A stretch of DNA of 64,000 nt. Origin: Gordius sp. MW1. Its lineage: Eukaryota > Nematomorpha > Gordioida > Gordea > Gordiidae. Where the stretch lies: contig OZ038530.1 in the NCBI GenBank assembly GCA_964036665.1, forward strand, positions 15,819,001 through 15,883,000, in the 5' to 3' direction. Shown here piece by piece: positions 12,801-26,300 of the stretch. How positions within the stretch are numbered: position 1 is the stretch's first letter; each line of letters opens with the position of its first letter. Below the pieces are notes generated by a model. That model was not told the origin of the DNA and ran no database searches. It worked only from the letters and a program-made list of their open reading frames with translations. The position numbers and the translations under genes are program-made.

Positions 12801-14342
12801 ATTCCGATCAGAGACAGAACGTGGGGATGATTGAATTCTTTCATGCGAAGGCCCTCCTGCAAAAACGCTTTCAGCGATTCATTATCCGTGAAACAAGCTA
12901 AATCAATGTAATAACAAGATGTGCTTAATAATTCGTGCAAAAATTGTGTTCGGAGACATAGGTGTAGCCTGAGTAGGCACAACATCTGATCATATTTTAA
13001 AAAAATCTCATTAACCTACCATAAAATACAACCAAAAAATTTTCCCAGTCCCAAAATTAATCTCAATAAAGATCCAAGGACCAAGATCCGTCATTCCTTA
13101 ATCAATGAATATCGTTATTTTAGTGTCACCTAACAAATAAAAGTTATGGCTTTATTTAAGCAAATGCATACTTTTTATCAAAGTTCATCATGAACAATTT
13201 TATAATTATAGTTTTACGAATGAAATTTGAGCGCTGTATTATAAGGTTTGCAAAAAGAATTTTTTGTATAAATTTGGCACTTTGGAAAAGCTCTGAGCGT
13301 TATTAAGTCATAAAAATTTGACTTGTCGAGTAATAAAATTTTTTTTAGTCTTTTTAAATGCAACAGAAAAATTCAAATATAGAAATGTTTCTCCAAAAAA
13401 CTAAACATAATACCGATTCGCCTTAATCTTTAAAAAAACACGTGGAAGCGCAAATGCGATTTAAATCAAGACTATTATAGCCTAAACAACAAATATATAA
13501 ACACAAAAATTTTTAAAGCCCAAATGATGCGTCGTTAGAAAAGTCAAAAAAATCAAATGCTACCTAGATCTGCCTGCACACATCCAATTCTCAACATTCA
13601 ATAAATTTACCAGTTTTGTAAAAACTTACTATTTAGCGTCTTAACCGCTACGTCGATTTCAATTTTATCATTGCCCCGTTGATCATTTTCAGCTCCGACA
13701 GTAAGCGCGCCACGTTTCCAGTAGCCCCTGAAAACAATATTGACAAAATTCATACTTGTCATCCCACTAACTAGATCAAATAACTCGATTAATCTAAAAA
13801 TAAGTCGATTAACACGGTTTGAGATTAAGGGTTTTAATCAGTATTTTTGATAAAAAGATGCGCTGCCGTAGACCTCAACCTTATGACAAAGTGTTAAAAA
13901 ATCTAGCCTCAAATTTCTATTAGAAACGATTTTGACAAACTGATAATATAAAAAACCCTAAATCTCGCCTCAAATTTATATTAAAAACAATTTCAATGCC
14001 AAACTCCAAATTTTATATGCCGGTTGTTTTTGTGTTTTCAATGGATTATAGGGCAAGAATGATAAACTTTACTCATTGTTTTTTTGGGGCAATAATACCT
14101 GTAAACTCGTCCGAAATTGCCTTGGCCCAGCATGTGTCCTATGATTAATTCCTCTCGTGGAATCATAATGGAAGAAGGATCTGCTAGTAACAATGCAGTT
14201 TCGGGATCTAAATTTTCCATGCTAAAACATGGGACGCTCTCTTGTAGGCCAGAAGAGGTAGATGCTCCACTTCTTAAGGCATCAGTCTCCCCCTGATTAA
14301 GCGCTATCGTAGAGGGTGCGGGCATTCCGGTTGGTTGATAAT
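9803..14342 (-). other. Tyrosine kinase domain and tail exons of the MET-like receptor
   Basis: Six exons encode the juxtamembrane end, the kinase and the tail. The glycine loop is GQGNFGRV; the ATP-anchoring lysine is K1268 in DVAVK; the helix-C glutamate is probably E1286 (FLQEG); the catalytic loop is HRDLAARN with D1363; DFG has D1381; the activation loop has the paired tyrosines of KDYYSS (Y1393, Y1394), as in MET. All catalytic residues are present, so an active kinase is expected. The tail has a candidate docking site PYLSVVNN (Y1524) and ends in GLYLN. MET's tail has two adjacent docking tyrosines; only one comparable site plus the terminal YLN is visible here. Confidence 0.92.
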
Positions 14343-17300
14343 CTTGCGAAATATAAAAAGCAATTTAATGCGTGCGAGATGGTATGTATGCTAAAAATTA
14401 AGAATCTTGGGAATATTTGAGGACGGTTTAGTATGGCAAAAGTTGTATAAATTAAATTTATTTGAATGTGTATATTTCCAAAAGGTATAACAAAATATTT
14501 AGTTAATTTATTATGAAGAGACGATGGCAAAACTCGACATCAGTTTATTAACATTATAGCAGAGCTCAAAATTTTTCATTGACAAATATAACAAAATATT
14601 AGAATACATTAATTAATAATGCCGAATATTTAAGCGCCAGATATAAATAATTTTTAGTTTTTCAAAATTAAAATTTTAAACTCCACACCCAGCTTAACCC
14701 TCTACAGAATCTGACATAACTAATCTCTTTTTATTACGCTATAAAGTATTAAAGCTCATAATTTTTCTTTTCCAATCATAAATCAAAAAGGCGTAAATCC
14801 TAATGAATTAGGTTGGAACAAAATTTATAAGGGTGAAAAGTATCATTTAAATTTAAAATAACGAAAAGGGATGGCATAAGTATTATGATGACTTTCTAGA
14901 AGTATTAATAGCCAAATTTTGATTTATGTGGCTCACAACCCGATGATAAATATCAACGTAATGACAAATAAAATAATATACCTACAAAATTTAGCAAAAG
15001 TGAGATTTTTTTAAATTTTAATAAATAAATAATAATACAATTTTGGATAGTCCTTATCGAAGGGTACCGGTTAGCAAAATCGGTATCGTATCTCAAACCG
15101 AGCTCTGAGTAACGCATACCCGGCAATGACTGAGGCAGGTGTGGCTTTTTTAAACCTAATTTAAATTTTTTAAGAATAAAATAATCAAATTTACAAAACA
15201 CACATTTCGTTTAATAAATTTTATGTGAAGCTAAGTGGTAAACTTCCTAACCATTTATAATGATTTTGGCTAGTGTTGTAAAAATGGCTAGGTTTTGTTT
15301 GGTCGACGTTTGGTTCTATTCGACTAAACATAAACAGACGAAAGTTTTTTTAGTCTGTTCCTCTAGGGTTAATCGAAATTAGAAAAAAAAAGTTCTGAGT
15401 CAACCGTTAGTGTTAGTTGGACCAAAGATTGACCAAACAAACCTAGCCGTCTTTACAACATTGGCCGGACGTCATTCAGTTTTGCTGCCGTATGCCACTA
15501 CAACAATGTGCAAAATATTCTAAATTATTCCTAATTTTTTCATACATTTTAATGTTTTAAATCGCCGAATCACATAAAATGATTTAGTATGCTCAAGCTT
15601 ACAACTTTGAATTATAAACAAAATATGGCGAATTTTGAGTTGGTTTTAGGTAAATCAGAACATAACCAAAAATCTAGCTCATTAATAAAATTTTATTTCA
15701 TATCGGGTGCATTAAGTCACCGATTAAAGCTATTATACTCGTTGGTACATAAAACCACATCTTATAGTTGCAGGTTCTCATTAAAATTTCAATCATGACA
15801 AGTATAAATAAATTTTTGGACGATTTTTAGACGAAAGGCTAAATTGTCTTTTAAATTCGCAATATACATGTCAATAATAAGTAAATTTTTCATATAAAAA
15901 GGGGGGGGGGCGTTCATATAGGACGACGCAAAGTTATTTTTTGCCCCCTCCGAAGGAAACCTAGATCATATTAGTATAAAGTTGTCATTTTTATTTGTGC
16001 CTTTAGTTTTAGCCAACAGTAGGGTAACGGCTGGGTTTTGTTTGGTCGACCCTTGGTTTTAGTCGACTAAACAAAAATAGACCAGCGCTAAGAAAAACAA
16101 ATCAAGAAATCTTTGGTTTGGTGATGTTTAGTCGACCAAACTAAAACCAGCTGTTTTTACAACACTAGCTAATAATTATCCCAAATTGAAACACTTACGC
16201 CTAGCTCTACGCCTTTTTGTCCAAATGGCCAGCACTAAAAACAGGGCAAAAAAGACCAACAAAAGAATGGCCGCCAGTATGGCCCAAACAAAGTTGGATT
16301 TGATTGGTTCGGTGGAGTAAACCACGTGACCAAGGTGAAACTCGATTGGTCCCGCGAAAACGACGACGCCATATTTATCAAGACCCTCCCGCGTCTTGGG
16401 GCCGGGCGATGGAGCTTTCCTTTTGACTACGGATTTGCCCAAAGCAGCTGAGCCATCTACGATTATATTAATATGATTTAAGGTTACTATAGCATTTTTA
16501 ATAAGGCGGCTGTTCTCCTCTAAATCCAAAAATCCTTTAAAATTTAAAACAATTATGGCTTAAATTCCAAAGAATTATCATTTTGTCCCTCCCTAAATTA
16601 TAATTGCCCCCCTCTAAATGCAATCCTGGCTACGCTTATGACTAAAATCACATTCATGATTTTAGTAAAACACAAAATGGGATAACTTAGATATTTAAAT
16701 TATAAAACTAAACTTGAATGCTCAATTTGATGAATTATATTAAGGTTAAAACCCCCCAAAAAATATGACAAGTTATGTTGTAGATATATTTTTTTGGGAT
16801 GCAATTAGGGGGAATATGATGTTATTTATTTTAGATACAAGGAGTTAATTAAGGTAATAGGAGTGGTGCTAAAACCTTTCATTTTTATGAATTTCCCTTC
16901 TGGCAGCAATAAGAAAAATATAACATCCATCGCATGGTCACTTATTAAAAAATGTATTTGATTACCCGTTCACTTATTAATTGTTTTCAAATTAATATGC
17001 TCCTTTTATAATAAACCCTAATCTTATTTTATTTTTTAATTCTATAACATCTTAAGCCAAACGGATTAGTTCAACGCAATTTCAAATCGAGATTAAAGGC
17101 TGGCTATTATAATTATTTTTTAAAATGAGGCAATTTTAAAATAATAAATTATGACTCTGATAATATAACTTAGAATTCATCTAAGGTCTTTCCAAACTTT
17201 TCTATAAAGTTTGTATAATTTATCTCAATTATTTTAAAAATAGTGGCAATATATTAATACGCAAATTCAAGGAACTATATTTAGGCCTGACACGATTGGT

Positions 17301-20300
17301 TGATAGGTCGGTTATTAAAGTCGTCTGGTTCGCGAAGTTCAAATTTGGTTGGTTGGGAAAACGTGGAGGAATACACGTGACATACGTAGACGCCATCTTG
17401 ACTATTTCGCATATGCTAGAGCCTATCATAATTTTAACATCTTTTTTGGTATGGACCAAATCTATCTTACTACCCTGCAAAATTTAAAAAAAAATAATGT
17501 AATCCAAAAATTATATAAAGATAAAAGAAGTTCAAAGGCGTTTTCGTCACTTTTTAATATCACGAAATAACATTTTATAATAAAGGCCTGTATCATTAGC
17601 CCGGCCTATGTCAATGTGCTCTTATGTCAAGCTCATCTAATCGTATCCACACATATAACTACATTAAGCACCCAAGAGTTAAAACATTAAAAATAATAGC
17701 TTAAATCAATAATAAGTTGCTCTAAAAATCATCAGTTGTGATAGAATCTAATTCAAAAACGATCATTCGATTTAGGTCCACCAACTCTTATATAAAGAGC
17801 TATTTTAGTTAAACAGATATATACATGCCAAAATTTTTGAGGTTTCCATATTTTAACCTTAATTTCCAACATTTGCGTGTCGGGGTTGAGGTAGATAGTG
17901 TCTTTGGGGAACGGATAATACACTGGGTCTGGGTAAAAACTATAAGCATCGCTGTAAGCCATAACTCCAAACAAGTTTACTAATACCCGAGCCGTTATTA
18001 AAGGGGCCGTGGGAGGAAGTCGGCCATTTTGAATGGTTATTTTGGTGAAATTTGGTGCGCGACAAAAATAAAGCCCTCCTTGGGTTAGTGTAGAAGGCGT
18101 ACAATCTGCTATACTAATTTGCAAAGCTATAACATTTTTGCTCGATTTCTTTTGAGGCATTAGGTCTTGTGTCGTTAGTAGGGGGTGGAAAGTGATGTAA
18201 GCCCGGCTGGCTAAACTTTTATCCATGCCCCGGCATCTCAGAGTTAGTATGGAGCCTCCACTGTAAAGCGATGTACAAAAATAATTTGGCAGTTAATGAT
18301 AGCTTCTATAATCAAAAGGGTACAGCTGCTCACCCATCAATAAAATGGTTTTATTTTGTTGAATATTAATTTTCATAAAAATGTGGTCAAACGACGCATT
18401 TTATTTAAATATGATTTTATGCATAGTATAGAAAAGTTTACAGTTGTTATGATATAAAGATTTGAGGAAATTAATTTATAAATACTATTTATCTGTCAGC
18501 CCATTTCAAGCAACCACACATGCTTTTGGCATGATGTGTCTCTTTAAAACTTTAATTAATATAATACTATAATTTCCACTTTTAAAATTCAAGGCAATTT
18601 AAGTAGCAAAAGATACAGATAGATGTAGTCAAACAACCAAACATAATGTTGAATATTACCTCATAATGCTTTGTTTGGGTTCGATGGATTGTACGCTAGG
18701 GTTGGGTTTAAGCACAAAATCCGGTTTCAAAATGCTAGTATAACCGTCGATGTGAATGCTTATCTTTAGCAACATCCAATTACTTGGTTGGTCATCTTGG
18801 GTCGATGCAGGAGTGGATAAATCGTTCAAAATAGAGGGTTTGTAAGGTTGGGTCACGCAACTCAAGTTTTCCCTATTTCTGCTATAAATGGTAAAAAAGG
18901 CTAACACGGGAGTAGCCAGAATCGGATCTAAAGGGGGGCAATAATAATTTAGGGAGGGGCAAATGATATTTTTTGTAATTTCAGCCATACTTATATAAGG
19001 TTTAAAAGAATTTTTGATTTTAGAGGGGAATAGTTGCCCCTCCCTACCACCCCCTGGCTAAGCCCCTAAAGGCAAAATAGTTACATAAGTTAGGTCTCAG
19101 AAGTCATTTATGTATATAAAAACATACTAATCTAAATATGTGCATGCGTTTTGAATAAAAAAATCAGATATCAAATGTTATCTATCGAGTGGAATAAAAA
19201 TAATGAGTTATTTACAATTCTGTATTTAGTAAAGAAATCGATAAGGAGAGAACATAAAACAGGTTTAAATATTTCGGACCACTGGAGCCAATCAATGAAG
19301 ACAAAATGCAAATTCAACCTAGACGAATTGCCAACAGAAATTTATATATAAAGGTAATCAGTCGAGCATAAAAACAATGATGGAATTTGGGCTCGCATGT
19401 CGAAAAAATTAAAGCCAACCAGCGGTCATTAACTAGTTCATTGGCGAAAGCAAAATAAAAGTCTTTTACAGAAGCGTAGGTTAAGTCCACAGCCATTATT
19501 AAACCCCTTATAAGTTTCCACGGCAATTATTGAAAAATTACAAGTTGGACAGGACGGACGGACAAATAAAAACCAACACATAAATTGCATAGCGATGAAA
19601 AAGTGGGAGATGCTATTAAAGCAAATACGGGTGAAGATAATGACACGTTTTAATAAATTACATTTCATCGCACCTTCAAATGGTATCTATTCAAACATTT
19701 GTAACAATCATTTAAATATATGAATGAATCACATGTCAAAATGACTTTCTCATGACAAAATGGGTATTCAACCTATGGCGGACATGGTTACCGAAAATCG
19801 GCTAAGGTGGTATGGGCATATACTAAGAAGAGACACGAATGACTTAAATGAAAAAGTACTGGACATTGAGGTACCGGGAAAAAGAGGAAGAGGACGACCT
19901 CGTGTCACGTGGAAAGGGGAAGTCGATTAAGTAATAAAAACAAAAGAGACTAGTCAAGACATGGCACTCACCCGGTCAAGATGGAAGAAACTCATCAAAA
20001 CAAACCCCACGACTCTGGGACCAAATAACTGATAAAGAATAAGAGAAAAATCACATTGTCAATATAATTCATAAAAGCTCAAAACACCCGTCAAATCCAT
20101 CGGGCCCATTAAATGGCAGAATAGATTTTTCAACTTTAACATATTTAAACTAACATGGATATTATCAAGTGCATACAATAAGGGAAAATATTCTAGACCA
20201 CAGGTTTATGTAAGAATTTGGCAATACATGGTTATTTACCAAGTAATATCACATAGTGGCCATATGCTTAAATGGAAAATATAACTTTAGATACTCCATA

Positions 20301-23300
20301 AATTTTGCATTGATTTAGGTGTCACCATTGAAATTTATTTAAATAGGTATAAAGACTCAATAACAATTGAGGGTGGATATTTTAATAAAGCAATAATAAT
20401 GTTGTCTAAAACATTGAGTCAACAATTAAATAGTTTCATGAAAACCCATATAAGAACATGAAAATGATACGAGTTTATGTTACGAATAATAAATAACAAT
20501 TTCAAAATAAAAATTTATTTAAACGCAAAACTCTCGCAAGAAGGACTTTAACAATCATTTATTCAATGCATAGATAAACCCCTATAAAACAAAAAAATTA
20601 ATTACAATTATTAACTAATTGATCGTATACTATCAGCTTTTTACTATATAATGTCACATTGTAGCGAACTGCCAATTTGAACCGAAGCACGGGAGCCAGC
20701 ATCTAAATATTGCCCCTTCACGATAATCTCATTTTTTCCGGAATATATACCGAAGTCGGGCTCGTAACTATCTATCCGAACGTTCTGTTAAGGAATATAA
20801 TAAAAATAATTACAAAATACACATAGGTAACATAAACCATATTAACAAGATGCAAAACTTTATATAGGCTTATTTAGCCATTTTTTATCCGGAATTTTAT
20901 AATAAATCATCATATTAAAGGATATCATTATATAAATCACAAAATAAATATAATTATAATTTATCTCGACCCAAAATTGCTGAAAAATAAGTTTTAAGAA
21001 TGCCAAATCTCCTTTTTGCACATTGTAAAAGGCAAATTTATAAAAATTCGCATTTTTGAAACTTAATCATAAGGGTAATGTAAATTTTCAAAATTTGTTC
21101 ATAATTAATAAATTTCAAAAACTCGGTAGGTAAAAGAGGTAGGGGCTTTGGCTAAGCCAGAGATCATAAAACCAAAATTCTTTCTAGTTCGGTCTATAAC
21201 TTCCACTGATAAGGTGCTCGATAATCCATCGTAATTATGGCCCCGAGGCGTTTTCATCAAAATCCTATTATTACATTAAATAATAGAAAATTGGAGGCGA
21301 AACTTGTAACTACATAGCAAAATTTGTTACAATATTGGATATTATAGTTCAAATTTTAAAAAAATATCGTTATCCCTATTAGTGTTTGAAAAACAGGCTA
21401 ATTTCTATGTCTAAGGGTCGACTTTGGTCAGTATTTCAAATTCCGACTAAGCCTACAGGTCTACTAAGATAAACAGACCAACTTTGTCTGTTTATGTCAA
21501 ACTAAAGGTTGCACATAATAGACTCAGCCGTTTTTAAAACACAATTTAATAGTAATTGTCGGATTCAAAGCGTGTAAACGTTAAACACAAATTTGGAAGC
21601 AGCCAAAATATGGGATAAATTTGGCTCGCATTAAAACGTCTAGTTATTTAAATTTGCAAGCGGAATTACTATCAAACAATGTTAAAAGTGGCAAAAAGGT
21701 TAAAATTCTTAGTTCCACAAATAAAAACTCTTATTATCTCAATTAAAAGAAGAGAAGGTTCCATAAAAACGTGTGTTGTTTAATAAAAGCCAGGGTAAAA
21801 AAGTAGACCTCCGCATAGTGGCATTCACAAGGTCACACTTCCTACCACCCAATAATATGTTGTAGGTCGAGCTATGTTGTTCCCCGAAGTAATCACCCTC
21901 TATGATAACCGTCGTTCCGCCTTCCATGGGACCACTCGATGGACTTATCTGGTAATAAATGAGAAAAGAGTAGTGTAAATAATTATCCAAATATTGTTGC
22001 CCGCATTAGATCTTTACATTTCTCATCTACTGCAACAGTATTAATCAGCCCTTGTATCTAAACAAATGACTAGTAGTTTTATTTAAAATCCTCGTAAGAA
22101 TAATTTTATTACAGCTATACATATTAAGTCATTATATATATATATGCCTATCCTTACAAAAATGATTTATAAATTGAGAAATGGTTCTTTTAATAGACGA
22201 TAATCCAGCATCTTTTTATTTTTAAGCCTCGCTGCAAACCCTGCTTAAGCATTATTACAAGGTCGAGTTCGTAATAAGTTGTAAAACTTTTTGCATTTTA
22301 ATCATTCATAAAGTTTCATCCCGACGCAATGCAAAACTAAATACGTTTAATTCGAGAAACAAATATATCCATTTACACATATAATACCTTCAAAAGCTTT
22401 CGCTAATAACAGTAGTTAAATTAACCCATGCTAAAAAAATAAATAAAAACTGTCGCAAAAGTAGTGTTTCAAAACGCCATTATAAAAAGCTACTTTGGTA
22501 ATGAGAGGAAAGCAATGGGACTGAGTCCAAGCATTGAGCGGACATTCGGATTTTGCCGTACACGAATCGGTGTGAGAGCACCAACCACAAGCCAAGGGGT
22601 CTTGTGGACCACTCTTTAAGCAATCTCCACACGTTTCGTACAGAGAACACGAATTCATGGGCATTATAAAGAGCTGTCCCAAAAATAATGGATGAATATC
22701 AATGTTAAATGGTTGTACAATATTAGTATATCCTAGGGCTTGTCTTAATATCGGATTCAGATTCAAAATGCGCGAATTTATCTTTGCCTAAATATCCGAT
22801 TCAATTTCATGGGTCAAACTAGGTTGTAATTATGAACATTTTGTTCTTTGATAATTAAAAACACCTTTTTGTTTATTTCAACTCTTGAGATTAAATCCAA
22901 ACTTTGCCGATACTTAAAAATTTAGAAACATACAACATTTAAGTTTAGGAAAAATTTTGCATCTTACAAAATCGCTGTTGTGTTATGCGTCTGAAATGTG
23001 AGTCTGCTGTGAATTCGAAGTTAAGACACGGCTATGCTATGTATGACCCGCACAACAATTTTTGCTGCGCAACAAAATCCGATATTAAGACATGCCTTAT
23101 CTATTAATTTTAACAAAAAAAGGTATTTTAATAAAAAAAAGAAAAAAAAGTAGTAACAAATATAGCAATAAATACTTTATTGAGTGCCAAAAAGTAGAGA
23201 TAATTGTGATCGGGTGAAAATGCGTTGGAAGACTTGATAGAACGATCGAAAGCTGGAATGTCTTGAGAGGTTGTCCCTTTAAAAACATCTTTCCAACCTT

Positions 23301-26300
23301 GAGCAAACACGTCTGAGCTGTACAAGGATACTTTCCTTTGAGATTCCAACAAGACCTTATATGTGCCAGCAAAAAAAAAACCCATGTAAAAAAACAGTCG
23401 GTCGTATAAAGTATAAAACATGTCTAACATAGTCATATTGTTGCATTAGATTTATTTAAATAGGTGCTTGAAAAGTTTTAAAAGTTGCCAAATTATAGGG
23501 GCAGAGAAGAACCATTTGTTTTCGTGTATCTAAAGAGTGTTCAAAATATTCCTGAGTCTTACAGTTTTATAAACAAGCTAAGTACTTTTCATTGAACGTT
23601 ATTATTCAACCATAAATATTACTATGATTCGTCATTTGCATTCACATCTTTTAAAAACCTTCCTATTTGAGTCAATAACATGTAAGTTCAAAAAGCCGCA
23701 TTCCTTTTATAACTAAGAAACTTATATATAGGTCCCAGTAGATATAACAAGCAATTTAGGATGCTAAAGGAGCTCATGATATTCCCAAACTCTAAATAGC
23801 TAAAATTTGGTTGTTTTAAAAGACAAACATCTTATAGAATGAGGACGTAATATTTAAACTTCAATACGCGTATATTGTTGTATTATCATTTTCATTATTT
23901 AAGTTTATGTTTTACAATTCAATATCAATTATAAAAACGGCCTCAAAAATTGTATGCCAGTTTTGCAACGCCTTGGGGTCTCAGGGACCCCACGCGACCC
24001 ACGGAGTGTTACATAAAAATTACACGAAATTTAGTTTTTCACCTTATGGGCAAATCCATCGCGAGTTCCTAAGAAGGCCAGTACATTGGATTTTCCATTG
24101 GCAGTGTAATTGTGAACGGCAAGGGAAGTAATGATTGATTCGAATCGATGCACGGAATGGGCAAATAAATCAACGTCCGTTTCTATGGGAAAATTCAGCG
24201 ATGAGCCGCAGTACGAGTCAGTTATCGTTTTATTCTGTGAACAATGGGGGCCACAAACTCAAATATACTTTAAAGATTATTATATTCCAATTTATTTTAG
24301 ATTTTTCTGCAAATCTTTAACTGCCGTGGGAGGAAGAGCATTTTTCAAATATTTAGAAACGAAGTAGAGCCCATAGGCGTAGCCAGCATTGGAATTAAAG
24401 GGGGTCAATAATGATTTAGGGAAGGGCAATCGTACATTTTTTGAAATCTTTGCCGTAATTTTAATAAATTTCAACAAATTTTCAGATATAGAGAGAAGCA
24501 ACCGCCCCTCCTTGCCCCCTCCCCGGCTATGCCCATGGTATAGCTTACTCAAAGCAGTAAAATAATGTTTTCTAAAACTATCACTATCTAGATGTTTTTT
24601 TTTGGATTGAGTAATAGTAAATTCAGAATATGTGTGAATGTGACTGAGTGAATTGTCATGTTTACAATTTTTTATATATTAAAGAGTCAGTAAACAAATA
24701 CCAAGGATTAAAAGAAATTCTATAAACTTCATTCATATCTCATAAAAAATTAACGTGTCCTCGAATTAAAATTCTCTTGTTCATAATATCAGATCGTACA
24801 ATAATTTACAAAAAGATGGGCGTATTGAATATTTAACGAAATTATGATTTACATTAAAAAATCACTATTTTTCCACTACTAAATTTTTTACCCTACCCCC
24901 CTTCAAATCATGTTAAGCTCATATATGACACTGTAAAGTCAGTAGCCGGTTAATAAGTAAATAGTTTATCAAAATATTAAAGACATTTTGCAATTGAGGA
25001 AAACTGGCTTACACTTTTTAAAAGGACAGGAACAACTTATATCAAAAACAAGCATTTCACAAACACCACAAACAGTGCGGACAAAATTCACTTATAAAAA
25101 AATGGTGTTAATTTTTTAATCTGATTTTAATGCGAGTAGTACCATAATATTAAGGAAAGAGAATCAAGTATTTGCTACACAAAATATAAAAAAAAAATGG
25201 TGGGCATAGCTTTTTTAGCAATATACGTTTAGCGCTCATAGTGTCCTTACTATTAAAGCCGAAGTAACTAAAGGTTTTTATCTATAAAATAACAAGGCGA
25301 GCCATATTTACATAAAGGTCCATAAAAGACATACATATAAAAATAAGAAAAAAAACAAAATTAAATAATGCTAAACCAATCACATCATAAAACCACCCAA
25401 ACTGAGGCTAAAATTTCGGCTAAAGAACTAAAATACGTTTTAAAATCCAAGCAATTCGACAAAAGTTTTACACACGACTCTAAAACATTTTTTCTCAACG
25501 CCCATATAAAATCATAAGACGAGCCATATACAAAACGTACATAAAAGACATACATAGGAATTAACAAGAAAAAACAAAATTAAAAATGCTAAGCCAATCA
25601 CATCATAAAACCACTCAAACTGACGCTAAAATTTAACTAAAATACAATTAAAAACGAGTGTAATTCGACAGCAGTCTAACTCACGGCTCTAACACATTTT
25701 TCCTTAACGCCCACGATGTAAGGTATATGATCGCCTATGCCGTCGTAACACCTCTGAACGGCCTCCCTAAAACTCGATATGATATCGGCGATAGGATAAA
25801 TGCAGAGGGTAGAGCCTAGGGATTCGTTCGGTACGTCTAGGTGAAAATTTGGGTAACTGCTCGTCATGGACACGTACAATGCCATACCACCACCAGCACC
25901 CACTTTAGTAGTGTAATCGGCTTGGTAGGGTCCTGATTTATAACAACAAAGTAAATATAAATTAGAAGAACTGCACGGGCGACCCGAGACCCGACCCGAC
26001 CGTCGAAATTTTAAAATGCTTTCGGGTTGGGTCAGGTTCGGGTTGAAAATTTTAAAATGCTTTCGGGTCGGGTCGGGTTGAATAATTAAAAATGCCTTCG
26101 GGTCGGGTTTGTGTTGAAAAAAAATGACTTTGCAGTTCTCTAATACTAGTATATACATGGGCGTAGTCAATCCCCTCTAAATCCAAAAATCTGTTAAAAT
26201 TATGGTTAATATTTCAAAAATGATCATTTTGCCCCTCCCGAAGTCGTTATTGCCCCCCCCCCTAATTCCAATGCTGGCTACGCCCATGAATATATTTAGG

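Larger units (their letters stand above)
17294..21948 (-). other. IPT/TIG repeat exons of the MET-like receptor
   Basis: Six exons encode at least three IPT (immunoglobulin-like, plexin, transcription factor) domains. IPT1 reads [21 protein letters not shown] then [11 protein letters not shown]2 reads [19 protein letters not shown] then [11 protein letters not shown]3 starts SIEPKQS and [12 protein letters not shown] and ends near YVTCIPP. Human MET and RON have four IPT domains; the segment at residues 1007-1087 could hold a degenerate fourth, but I cannot show it. The exon at 18260-17858 is large (134 codons) and carries an insert within the third repeat. Confidence 0.82.

Noticed and set aside
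18882-18988. Upstream extension of the IPT exon starting MAEITKN
   Set aside because: It is intron and MITE sequence. The acceptor at 18882 joins in phase to the exon ending at 20645.
23097-23372. Second minus-strand frame of 91 residues overlapping the Sema exon
   Set aside because: Out-of-frame shadow of exon 23355-23176.
24131-24367. Plus-strand frames of 61-78 residues
   Set aside because: Shadows of the minus-strand Sema exon 24234-24043, which carries the conserved YCGS and FLGTRDG motifs.
25933-26170. N-terminal extension of the Sema exon frame (repeated DPTR/DPK peptides)
   Set aside because: It translates the CGGGTCGGGT tandem repeat and a MITE. The acceptor at 25933 gives the correct phase from the previous exon.
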